This document shows positions 8,653 through 16,609 of a stretch of 46,379 nucleotides of DNA, one piece after another (the stretch's first letter is position 1; every line of letters begins with the position of its first letter). Origin of the DNA: Planctomycetota bacterium (GTDB lineage Bacteria > Planctomycetota > Planctomycetia > Pirellulales > Pirellulaceae); contig CAUJKA010000261.1 in NCBI GenBank assembly GCA_963204965.1, positions 1 to 46,379 of the forward strand, written 5' to 3'. The position numbers and the translations under genes were made by a program. A model generated the notes under the pieces. It did not search any database. It saw only the letters and a program-made list of their open reading frames with translations, and had not been told where the DNA came from.

Positions 8653-10080
8653 TCAGAGAATCTCTTTGATCACTTGCTCAAGAATGTCATTGCCATTCTC
8701 GCGGCAAACTTCGGCTAGCGTTTGCCCGCGATAGTTGCTCCGCGTGGGATCGAGTCCCCGTTCAAGTAGCTTTCTAATCAACATCGGATCCTTGAGTCCC
8801 GACAGTTCGTCACCCGTTTCCAGACGATCAATCACTGCGAGATTCGAGCTTAGGAGTAAGTCGAGTAATTCCGAGTCACAATTTTGCATGGCACAACGCA
8901 GAAATTCGTCGTGGTGAACCGCAGGCGAACCATCGCGGATCGACTGTTTTAACTGTTCCAATTCCATGCGATATGGCGGCCAATACGCTCCGTGACTGCG
9001 CAGAAGTTCCTGTAGAGGCTTGGCTTGCTCACCATGGTAAACCTCAGCGATCGTTAAACAACACTCACAGGAATCGACGCCTGCATTAGGGTTCGCACCA
9101 CTGTCGAGCAACAACTTTGCGACATCCAAATGGTTCGCACTGCAAGCCTCCCAAAGAGCTCGGCCTTCCGGCGCACACTCTTCCGGCATACTCGGGTCGG
9201 CACCATGTTCGAGAAGCAACTGGACAATGTGCGCGTAGCCTGCTCGCGCAGCTCGTGAAAGCGGACTGAAACGCGAAGAGTCCAACTGCTTGGCAACATC
9301 TCGATCGAATTTAATCAATTGCTCGAGTCGCTCCTGGTCCCCAACAGCCGCAGCCACAGATGCAGTGTATTCAGCTCCCAGGGCAAGCAAGTAGCCAACC
9401 AATACCGATGTATTGCGAAGCGTCGGATGTGATCGACCTCGCGTCTCACGATACCAATAGTCAGTTGCACCTGAGGCGGCAAGTAAGACCGGAGAATGCC
9501 CATCAGCTCGCAATGCGTCAATGGGAGTACCAGCCGAAGCGAACCGTTTGATCCATTCGATTTGACGAGTAATGACGCACCAGTGAAGAGCGTTGCTTCC
9601 TAGAGCATCGCTGGCTGCAACTAAATAGGGATACTGATCAAGCACTTGTTGAATCGCAGACGAATCTCTAGAAACGATGGTGTTCTTGAGCAAGTCAAAT
9701 TCAGGTTGGTAGTTGAACCGCTGTTCCATATAGCTACGCAACAGCAACTCCATTTCGGAGTGCTCCATTTGACGAGCTTTTAACAGTAGTTTGTCCCAGG
9801 AATCATAGGTGTATCGCGATTGGCCTGGATCGGCACCATGATCTAGGAGAATTCGAACAACCTCAACATGCCCCGCCTCGACAGCTAGATGTATGGGGAA
9901 CTGATACCAGTACTGAGCAGTCACAAGTCGTCGTTCTTTTTCTAACAATGCCGACACTGTTGCGACATCACCTTTAGCTGATGCATCAAACAACGCCCAG
10001 GCATCATCGCCATCCAGAATGTCAACTCCGTAAACATATGCCGTCGTCTTCATCTCGATAGGTTGCGTCGTTGTGTTCAT
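8653..10080 (-). CDS. ankyrin-repeat protein
   Basis: A 475-aa protein made almost wholly of ankyrin repeats, about ten of them, some degenerate. Clear units are FPIHLAVEAGHVEVVRILLD with HGADP (residues about 59-86), SPLSRAARAGYAHIVQLLLE with HGADP, and ALWEACSANHLDVAKLLLD with SGANPN. There is no signal peptide or membrane segment, so it is probably cytoplasmic. Ankyrin stacks bind other proteins; no partner is indicated. A GGGAG sequence nine bases before the ATG at 10080 supports this start over the internal Met10. It is convergent with the kinase gene. Confidence 0.88.
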   Translation of the reverse strand: MNTTTQPIEMKTTAYVYGVDILDGDDAWALFDASAKGDVATVSALLEKERRLVTAQYWYQFPIHLAVEAGHVEVVRILLDHGADPGQSRYTYDSWDKLLLKARQMEHSEMELLLRSYMEQRFNYQPEFDLLKNTIVSRDSSAIQQVLDQYPYLVAASDALGSNALHWCVITRQIEWIKRFASAGTPIDALRADGHSPVLLAASGATDYWYRETRGRSHPTLRNTSVLVGYLLALGAEYTASVAAAVGDQERLEQLIKFDRDVAKQLDSSRFSPLSRAARAGYAHIVQLLLEHGADPSMPEECAPEGRALWEACSANHLDVAKLLLDSGANPNAGVDSCECCLTIAEVYHGEQAKPLQELLRSHGAYWPPYRMELEQLKQSIRDGSPAVHHDEFLRCAMQNCDSELLDLLLSSNLAVIDRLETGDELSGLKDPMLIRKLLERGLDPTRSNYRGQTLAEVCRENGNDILEQVIKEIL

Positions 10081-10319
10081 GGATGGAAACTCCCATAGCA
10101 GTCAAGATGCTTCAAGTTGCGGTTATTCTCCCAGACTTCCTCATTTCAAAGAAGAGCAGTTAATCCTTTTGAGCGAGATTGAAATTCACGGCGGAGTTCG
10201 AAGGGTTCCAAGTGCGTTTTCGCTCGCGTTTTTGCTGGAACCTTTACAAGAGCTGATTGTGCCCAAACACGAAACTAAAAAGTGAACCTTGATTTTGGCA
10301 AACCCTGGGCATGAGTCAA
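10081..10319. other. intergenic region without recognised gene
   Basis: About 240 bases between the ankyrin gene start and the end of the next minus-strand gene. It must hold the ankyrin gene's promoter, but I see no convincing -35/-10 pair. A 70-codon plus-strand frame here has no coding character. Confidence 0.5.
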
Positions 10320-11072
10320 TCATTCTTTAACCTTCGTAGTCGCCTTCAGGACTTCGACGTCGAAGGTCAGGTCAATCGAGTACTTCGCGCCGTCGATCTC
10401 TTTATTTTCGAGCTTGAAGGTTCCGCGTGCGCGGCCGTCCTCGATGATCAGGTCACCAAGTTCGATGTTGTCGAGAATTGGAAACGAGGTGTTCTGGTGC
10501 TCGACGGATATCCCGGTAATCTGATCCTCGTCGTCGATTTCGAGTTTCACCTGGGAACCGAACCCATTTAAACTCGGTTCACCATCTTTGGCGAGCTGCG
10601 CTCGGAGCTTTTGCAGGTCGATGCGTTTTTCGATGAAGCTGATCGCCGTCATTTTCATGCCGAAGCTCAAGTACTCATAGGCCACAACGTTGTCGAGCTT
10701 TAACGTCTTGGTGCTCACCAGCAACTTGCCGGACGACTCAAGTTTCTTGGTGTTGGCTAGGAGCTTCTCGGGTTGGCTATCGCCAGTCACTACGGGGACA
10801 TCGAAGGTAATTTCGCCACTGACTTTCTTGCCAACGAGGACATTCGGTTTTGTCATTTTGAAAGTGCCGCGGACTCGACCGTTTTCGACGATTGCCTCAC
10901 CAGTTAGGCCGCTACCGCTGGAACCTGTCGGCAGGTCTTTAGCCAAAAGACTGATCGAGAGCGGGTTAACTTGATCATCTAGCTCTAGACGGATGTAAGT
11001 CTTGTTCGCGAGATCGGTGTCTTTCAAAAATGCACCACTCTTGAGTTTCTCGATCAAGGGTCCCTGCCGCAT
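10320..11072 (-). CDS. two-repeat hypothetical protein, probably 5'-truncated
   Basis: A 250-aa protein with two copies of a beta-rich module. Copy 1 has TYIRLELDDQ ... GRVRGTFKM ... SGEITFDVPVV; copy 2 has SQVKLEIDDED ... GRARGTFKL ... SIDLTFDVEVL. The modules cover residues about 25-105 and 165-245. No signal peptide is seen, although modules of this kind in planctomycetes often follow other domains. Upstream of the ATG the frame stays open for about 20 codons to a stop, with no better start and no clear ribosome-binding site. A tRNA gene and a pseudogene lie just beyond. I read it as a remnant or a short version of a longer gene. Function unknown. Confidence 0.6.
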   Translation of the reverse strand: MRQGPLIEKLKSGAFLKDTDLANKTYIRLELDDQVNPLSISLLAKDLPTGSSGSGLTGEAIVENGRVRGTFKMTKPNVLVGKKVSGEITFDVPVVTGDSQPEKLLANTKKLESSGKLLVSTKTLKLDNVVAYEYLSFGMKMTAISFIEKRIDLQKLRAQLAKDGEPSLNGFGSQVKLEIDDEDQITGISVEHQNTSFPILDNIELGDLIIEDGRARGTFKLENKEIDGAKYSIDLTFDVEVLKATTKVKE

Positions 11073-11172
11073 CGGTTTGATCGTCGCGAAGATCCGGATG
11101 TATCGCTGTAGGAAACAGCCAGTGAAAAAGCCTAAAGTCTAAACCGCTACAGCCTACAGCCTGTTGAAACAC

Positions 11173-11247
11173 TCCGGAGTAGCAACTGTTGGTCGTTGCG
11201 TCTGGCTCTGAACCAGAAGCTCGCAGGTTCGATTCCTGCCTCCGGTG
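11173..11247 (+). tRNA. tRNA-Gln (anticodon CUG)
   Basis: A complete cloverleaf can be folded. Acceptor TCCGGAG pairs with CTCCGGT except at position 1:72 (T:T). The D stem is GCAA/TTGC within a GG-containing loop. The anticodon stem TCTGG/CCAGA carries the loop CTCTGAA, giving anticodon CTG. The variable loop is AGCTC. The T stem is GCAGG/CCTGC with loop TTCGATT. CCA is not encoded. A weak first pair is normal for bacterial tRNA-Gln, though usually U-A. Confidence 0.85.
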
Positions 11248-11347
11248 CTGTGGCCGTCCTGTATTGGTTCAGGAACATGCATAGGCCCCCAGATACGGAC
11301 GAGCTGTTCGCATATCGGGCCCGGAGTCCATATCTCAGATATCGATC

Positions 11348-11748
11348 TTATCGTTGCCAATGCGATACATTTGTTGCAACTCCTGCCTTCAGATGCGTGA
11401 CGATCATGTTCTTGCTTAAAGTGACCGTCGAACCCTCAATCGGGGCCAGAGGTTCTTCGCCACCCCTTCTTCGGGATTGTTCGAAAACGCGGTCTTGATC
11501 CAAGCAGCGGCATCGATAGGCGACTCGTGGTACCGCACCGCAAGTTGCACGTGATCTTGATCTATCACCTCGTACTTACCAGAAGCGAATTTGATTCCGG
11601 CATATTTAGGTGGATAGCTCCATTGGATCGTGTTTTAAGGCAGTAATTTGTAGGGATGCGAATGGCCCGCCAGAGTAAGTGTCTGCTCACCAATTGACAG
11701 CGAATAACCAACCTCGGACAGTTGTTTGTCTTCACTGTGTCCCCACAG
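11348..11748 (-). pseudogene. decayed coding sequence with premature stop and frameshift
   Basis: Reading the minus strand from about 11748 gives protein-like sequence (WGHSEDKQLSEVGYSLSIGE, later AGHSHPYKLLP), then a TAA at 11635-11637. The same frame continues as sensible protein (QWSYPPKYAGIKFASGKYEV, later AVRYHESPIDAAAWIKTAF). Near a C-run at 11460-11466 the coding sense moves to another frame, giving EEPLAPIEGSTVTLSKNMIV and THLKAGVATNVSHWQR before a stop at 11348-11350. The first codons overlap the end of the kinase gene by about 17 nt. One stop plus one frameshift indicates a broken gene; a homopolymer sequencing error could explain only the frameshift. The family is not recognised. 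Confidence 0.65.
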
Positions 11749-14700
11749 GATCAATAATCCTCTCTACATCTGCACCGAATTCTTTATCGTTTAATCGCTT
11801 CCGGTAATCAGGCATGCGATTCGCGTTAGGCTTCCATTGAATTGGATCAAATTGAAGCGGCGAAAGCTCGACTGAACCAGTCTCTGTTGCTGCAATGCTC
11901 TTGAATCGGGCTAATGTGTCGGCGCTTGGTATGATTCCGACTGGCATCGCAAACACGTTATGGCGGCCCTTCCAGCATTCTGGATCCGCATCGTAATGCT
12001 GCGTCAGGTGGAGCGACGAGACGAAAAATGAGTTTGAAGAGTCAACCCGGACAGCATTGTCCCAACCTACATTTCCGCGAAGACTGGAGTCTGCTGTCCA
12101 AAAGATTGATGTCGAAATGTTCACGTGGCTGGGTGAAGCGGGTTCTTTGCTTCCACTTATCCAGCATGAGGCAAGCAACGAATTCTTAATGGAAAGCGCT
12201 TGCCTCGGTTTTAACTCAAAGTGAGTTTTCCCAAAGACGCAATTCACGCATTGAAGTGGCAAATCGAGATCCGATTGCCAAATCCCTAGAACTGTCAAAT
12301 CGGCGGACGGAGCTGTCGCACAGTTCATTAATTTCACAAAGCCATATAACTTCGAGTCATCGGTGATCGAACCATCAGCTGGCAATACGTCGGATCGAAG
12401 AAGTGAGTTGATTGTCAATCCTTCGAGCGACAGCTTCGTGTGCTTCGTTCCAAGCCCCTGCAGGACTGGCGAGTATCCTACGGCTGCACGAATTGTGAGG
12501 CTCCTGCCCTTCCCGTCGATTGATAGCTGCGGAACCTGCTCATCTGTCCGGATCTCGATGATATCTCCATCTTCGGCCGCATCGATACACGCTGCGATTG
12601 TTGCGTACCCTCGAATGGGCAAATCGTTTCGTATCAAAACGAATGCCCCCTCAGGAAGTCGCTCTGGGCGTAAGGTCTCAACTGCTCGCGAGCCATTCGA
12701 CCTTAAGGCATTGACATACCCTTCCCCTGGACCGATCTTGTCCCAGTCGAATTGAGTTAGGGCGAATACTTCTGCCGACTTCGTTGCCCATGAATCAATT
12801 TGCTGTCTAACGGCCCGAACCTTTTCTGGATGAGAGGCCAAGTCTAGTTTTTGCAATTCCAGCTGAGCGACAGAGGGTGTTGATACGCAGTCTTGATTGT
12901 CCAGTATGGACGATACTTGAACGTCCTTCGGCCACTGCTGCCAGTCAAAGTTAACCCCCGCGTAATAATTCTGTCGGCCTTTCCACAGCACTTTCGAGGT
13001 CGGTGCCGTGCTTGTCGTGATTCCAGAGAATAAGCAACCAGATGACTCAACTTCAAGTTGCGCTCCTTCCGAGCAGCGAACGAAACCATTTGTCTGCGGA
13101 CCAGAAGCGACGCAACTACAATCAGTCAGCTTAAGTGAATGTATCACGTTCCCTTCGTACGAGAAGAAAGAGTAGCAATGCCACAACAAGCAGTTGTCAA
13201 ATTCGTACTCGGAGCCGAAAGTTGTGCCCGCCGCAAGGACCGTCTTTCCGTTCTCGATGAAAATCGAGTTACGTGCGATCAACCTTGGCATCGACAACGG
13301 CAGTTGTCCCCAAATGCGACATCCAGAAAATCGCCAGAGTGCGCGAGAGAGATTCTCCGATTGCCCATGAGCGATTAGTCTCGATTCTCGGAAATCCAAG
13401 TCACAGCCTTCAATCGTGACATCACCCGTCCATTGATGCCAAGATTCATCACTAACGAACTGCAATGTAGGACGAAATCCTTTTTCAGCTCGAATGTGGA
13501 TTGGCTTATTAACATCGTCAGTCACGGGAACTAAGATCGTGTGGCCTGACCAAACCTCGATGACGTCGGAGGCACAAGACTGTTCAATGGCTGCAAAGAG
13601 TGTCTTGAATGACTGGGTTTCCAATCCATCCCGGATCAAATGGAACGGATGGTCAACCGTTTTCACGGAAGAGTTGGCAATCGACTCGCCTGAGACGTCA
13701 TTACCCAATGTTGATTGATCCGGTTGCGCCTTATTGTTGGTCGATTGTTTTCGTCTCACATGTACGATCGCTCGATTGTCACGCGATACAGTAATCGTGT
13801 TCTCACTGACTTCGAATTTGTCGGTGGAATCCAAGAGCTTAACGTCATATTCACCGTTCTTTATTTGAACTAGCCAGCCGTGTGATTTGTCAGCAATCTC
13901 GACTTCTTTCCCGTTCTTCATGAGGCCAATAGTGACACTTTCGGCTTCAACTCCCTCTGCCAATTCGATCTCCACAAGTCCTTTCGGAGTTTCGAAGGTG
14001 AACAAGCCAAAGAGGATGGCTGCTGCGGCCAAACCCGCAGCTATCGACACGAATATTTTCATCCGATTGCGATCGCCCGAAACGCTGGCCGTAGGGCTAA
14101 TGGTTTGGTGGTTCGGCGCAGACTCGCGAGCGGAAGTCCGAGGAAACGACAAGTCATTCGAGGCGTCAGCGAGGGGGGCGTTGATCAGTTGCCGCACGTC
14201 TGCATTTATCGCGAATGGCGTCAATAGATCGCGAACGGCAGTTGCCGTTGGGGGACGTTCCGACGGATCCTTTGCAAGTAAACTCGAAACAAGGGACGCT
14301 AGTTTTGGGGCTACTTCTGGTCGTTTCTCACGAACGCATGGTGGAGTTTGCGTTACAAGAGCAGATAACTTCTGCATTACGGATCTGGATTGGTTGCCAT
14401 TGCTGAGTGGTGTTGATCCTGTGAGAAGTTTGTAGAGAGTTGCCCCCATTGCGTAAATGTCGGCCCGGATGTCCACAACTTGGGTCTCGTCTCCTTGCTC
14501 AGGTGCCATGTAATCGATGGACCCCATGACTTGGCCAGTTGTGGTGACTTCGCGATCTGAATCCGTCGCTTGCTCTACGAAGCGAGCCAATCCTAGATCT
14601 AAGATTTTCACTTCACCACGCTTTGTAAGCATGATGTTTCGAGGCTTGATGTCACGATGAATCAATCCATGATCGTGTGCGTGTTGAAGGCCCTGAGCTA

Positions 14701-15337
14701 CCTCGCAGATGATTGCACACGCCGCCGCTACTGGAAGAACGCCAATGTTTTGAACCAGTTGGCCTAGGTCGATGCCATCAATGTACTCCATTACGAGAAA
14801 ATGCCTTCCGTCATGCTCACCAGCATCCGTGGCGCGAACAATGTTGGAATGATCAAGTGTTCCAATGGCTATCATTTCTCTTTTGAACCGTTGAACGATT
14901 CGAGGATTCATGAAGCGGTCCATTGGTAGCACTTTCAACGCCACGACTTTATTTAGACGCATGTGAATCGCTTTGTAAACCGTCCCCATACCGCCTGCTC
15001 CGATTTTTTGGAGAAGTCGGTAGTCACCGAAATCGGTTTCGGCTGAAGATGCAAGAAGATCCCTGTGCGAGTCATACTTCGAGACGAAATCAATTCGATA
15101 TGCGAAGTTGAGCAGGTTTTGACATTCCGGCTCTTGCTCAAATTCTCGCGATTCATTGGTAGCTCGCGATTTGGCAAAAGTTTCTGCCATGGTCTTTTCC
15201 AGATTGCTGACCGTGTCATCGCACACGACACAGTGCGAAAGATGGTCAGCAACTAGTTCAGCTTGGTCAATGTCGAGTTGGCATTCGACGAAACGCTTTA
15301 GTTCCACTTGATTTGGGCAGTTTTTCTGGTCCATCAT
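11732..15337 (-). CDS. membrane Ser/Thr kinase with anti-sigma-like zinc motif and beta-helix-like ectodomain
   Basis: The 1201-aa protein starts with a short helical segment containing HLSHCVVC (residues 32-39), the HxxxCxxC pattern of zinc-binding anti-sigma domains. The kinase domain at about 105-375 is complete: glycine loop GAGGMG 113-118, Lys135, HRD 227-229, and DLG (for DFG) 247-249, with MAPE in the activation segment. A single transmembrane helix at about 427-446 separates a cytoplasmic kinase from an exported part of about 750 residues. The exported part holds two related blocks near 570 and 896 (FHLIRDG...FAAIEQSCASDVIEV and FVLIRND...AACIDAAEDGDIIEI), typical of right-handed beta-helix proteins. 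AGGATTGC lies before two adjacent ATG codons. It follows an ECF sigma gene by 94 nt, so it may both sense and control that sigma factor. Confidence 0.9.
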   Translation of the reverse strand: MMDQKNCPNQVELKRFVECQLDIDQAELVADHLSHCVVCDDTVSNLEKTMAETFAKSRATNESREFEQEPECQNLLNFAYRIDFVSKYDSHRDLLASSAETDFGDYRLLQKIGAGGMGTVYKAIHMRLNKVVALKVLPMDRFMNPRIVQRFKREMIAIGTLDHSNIVRATDAGEHDGRHFLVMEYIDGIDLGQLVQNIGVLPVAAACAIICEVAQGLQHAHDHGLIHRDIKPRNIMLTKRGEVKILDLGLARFVEQATDSDREVTTTGQVMGSIDYMAPEQGDETQVVDIRADIYAMGATLYKLLTGSTPLSNGNQSRSVMQKLSALVTQTPPCVREKRPEVAPKLASLVSSLLAKDPSERPPTATAVRDLLTPFAINADVRQLINAPLADASNDLSFPRTSARESAPNHQTISPTASVSGDRNRMKIFVSIAAGLAAAAILFGLFTFETPKGLVEIELAEGVEAESVTIGLMKNGKEVEIADKSHGWLVQIKNGEYDVKLLDSTDKFEVSENTITVSRDNRAIVHVRRKQSTNNKAQPDQSTLGNDVSGESIANSSVKTVDHPFHLIRDGLETQSFKTLFAAIEQSCASDVIEVWSGHTILVPVTDDVNKPIHIRAEKGFRPTLQFVSDESWHQWTGDVTIEGCDLDFRESRLIAHGQSENLSRALWRFSGCRIWGQLPLSMPRLIARNSIFIENGKTVLAAGTTFGSEYEFDNCLLWHCYSFFSYEGNVIHSLKLTDCSCVASGPQTNGFVRCSEGAQLEVESSGCLFSGITTSTAPTSKVLWKGRQNYYAGVNFDWQQWPKDVQVSSILDNQDCVSTPSVAQLELQKLDLASHPEKVRAVRQQIDSWATKSAEVFALTQFDWDKIGPGEGYVNALRSNGSRAVETLRPERLPEGAFVLIRNDLPIRGYATIAACIDAAEDGDIIEIRTDEQVPQLSIDGKGRSLTIRAAVGYSPVLQGLGTKHTKLSLEGLTINSLLRSDVLPADGSITDDSKLYGFVKLMNCATAPSADLTVLGIWQSDLDLPLQCVNCVFGKTHFELKPRQALSIKNSLLASCWISGSKEPASPSHVNISTSIFWTADSSLRGNVGWDNAVRVDSSNSFFVSSLHLTQHYDADPECWKGRHNVFAMPVGIIPSADTLARFKSIAATETGSVELSPLQFDPIQWKPNANRMPDYRKRLNDKEFGADVERIIDPVGTQ

Positions 15338-15431
15338 GCAATCCTGAAAGGCGACCCATTGGGAAGACGGTAGTTAACACGGAAAACTTCCACATATAAC
15401 AACAACGCGTGAGCGCCACGCGATCTTTCTG

Positions 15432-16073
15432 TCAGTTGGGAAACTGAACTAGGTCGCCAAACTCTTCTCGAAGTTTCTTGAGAACACGCACCTTGCACAT
15501 TCGGACGCGTTTTGCGGCATTTGCGGCATCGGCTTTGGTTTCGCCAGCCCATCCCAATTCCGTGGCGACCTCCAAAGCGGATAACCCGTCAATTGCCATC
15601 CGCACAAAGGCCTTGAGAGTTGACTCCTCGACCTCTTTCCTCAAAAAATCAAGAGCTCGATCAAACTCGGACCCTGTGGAACTCGCGGTAAAAAGGTCAA
15701 CTTCGGAGGTATCGAAGTCAGGAAAATTACCATCGGGTTGTGATGCAATCTTCATTGCGTGGTCGGTGCCTCCATCGCCAACCGGTGTCTGCTTTTGACG
15801 TCGATAGAAATCCATGATCTTGTTTCGTGTGATTGTCCACAACCATCCCCGAAAGGATCCGGTTTTCTTGAATTGATCAATCTTTTCAAAGGTCGTTCGC
15901 AGAACGTCCTGTGAAACATCGTCGGCATCCGAAGGCTGCATGTTTTGTTGCCTGCACCAACCATAGATCACTGGACCGTAAAGATAGACGAAACGTCCCC
16001 ATGCCGCTTGGTCCAAAGCCTTGATTTGCATTATCAAGCTGGTAGATGTGCGTGTTGGGCCACTGCCTTGCAT
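15432..16073 (-). CDS. ECF sigma factor paired with downstream kinase
   Basis: A 213-aa sigma factor. The chosen ATG at 16073 gives the family-typical opening RTSTSLIMQIKALDQAAWGR; the frame runs further upstream to 16427 but that part has no coding character. Region 2 includes DADDVSQDVLRTTF and GSFRGWLWTITRNKIMDFYRR (about residues 45-85). Region 4 includes GLSALEVATELGWAGETKAD followed by AAKRVRMCKVRVLKKL (about 165-205). It is transcribed ahead of the zinc-motif kinase and likely forms a two-gene unit with it. Planctomycete ECF groups linked to Ser/Thr kinases are known from the literature; assignment to a particular group is not possible by eye. Confidence 0.88.
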   Translation of the reverse strand: MQGSGPTRTSTSLIMQIKALDQAAWGRFVYLYGPVIYGWCRQQNMQPSDADDVSQDVLRTTFEKIDQFKKTGSFRGWLWTITRNKIMDFYRRQKQTPVGDGGTDHAMKIASQPDGNFPDFDTSEVDLFTASSTGSEFDRALDFLRKEVEESTLKAFVRMAIDGLSALEVATELGWAGETKADAANAAKRVRMCKVRVLKKLREEFGDLVQFPN

Positions 16074-16609
16074 TCGTTTGACTCGGTCGTTTCTGCGTGA
16101 AGGGGGACAAGCATCAAACGAGCATTCCGCGAAGGAAAGTAAGCATCTAATTCTGGTGGGTGAATCCGAAAGCGACTTATCTATTTGCCTGCCATTTCGG
16201 TGGAGTATAACACGTTTTAACGCTGATTCAATCGAATTCGGCTTGGGCTCGTTTTCCAGACTTGCTGCAATTGTCGCGTTGCGATCCTTTACTTCGCATG
16301 CGCCAAAACCTAGATCCTGGATCGAAATCAATGAAACAGGCCTGAAGCAAGCGAAAGGGGCGGTCACAAATCCTCTAAGGGGTTCACTTCCACTCGTGTG
16401 GCTGTCCGCACCTGAATGACTAATCACGCTTCCTTCGTAAGCTCAGATTTTCGAAAGGTCATTTTTTGCGTGGCGCGGATTCGTTGTGCTGGTTGTGACA
16501 GAAACTTCTCTCAACATCTTAGTGGGTTGAAGTGGACGCAAGCTAGTCTCATCATCGCATTTCACAACTTCCAAGTTCAATTCTTCCATCACGAAGCGGA
16601 GTCTCAAAC
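16074..16609. promoter_or_regulatory. divergent intergenic region, sigma/kinase unit versus surface-protein gene
   Basis: About 535 bases separate the two divergent genes and must hold both promoters. Nothing matching a clear -35/-10 pair stands out. GCGGAG nine bases before the ATG at 16610 is the ribosome-binding site of the surface protein. Confidence 0.4.

Noticed and set aside
10073..10285. 70-codon plus-strand frame in front of the ankyrin gene
   Set aside because: No coding character, and it overlaps the start of the ankyrin gene on the opposite strand.
11196..11498. 100-codon plus-strand frame over the tRNA
   Set aside because: It begins inside the tRNA gene and runs antisense to the pseudogene.
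16074..16427. 118-codon upstream extension of the ECF sigma factor
   Set aside because: The extension is Ser/Arg/Pro-rich without family similarity; the typical sigma N-terminus begins at 16073.
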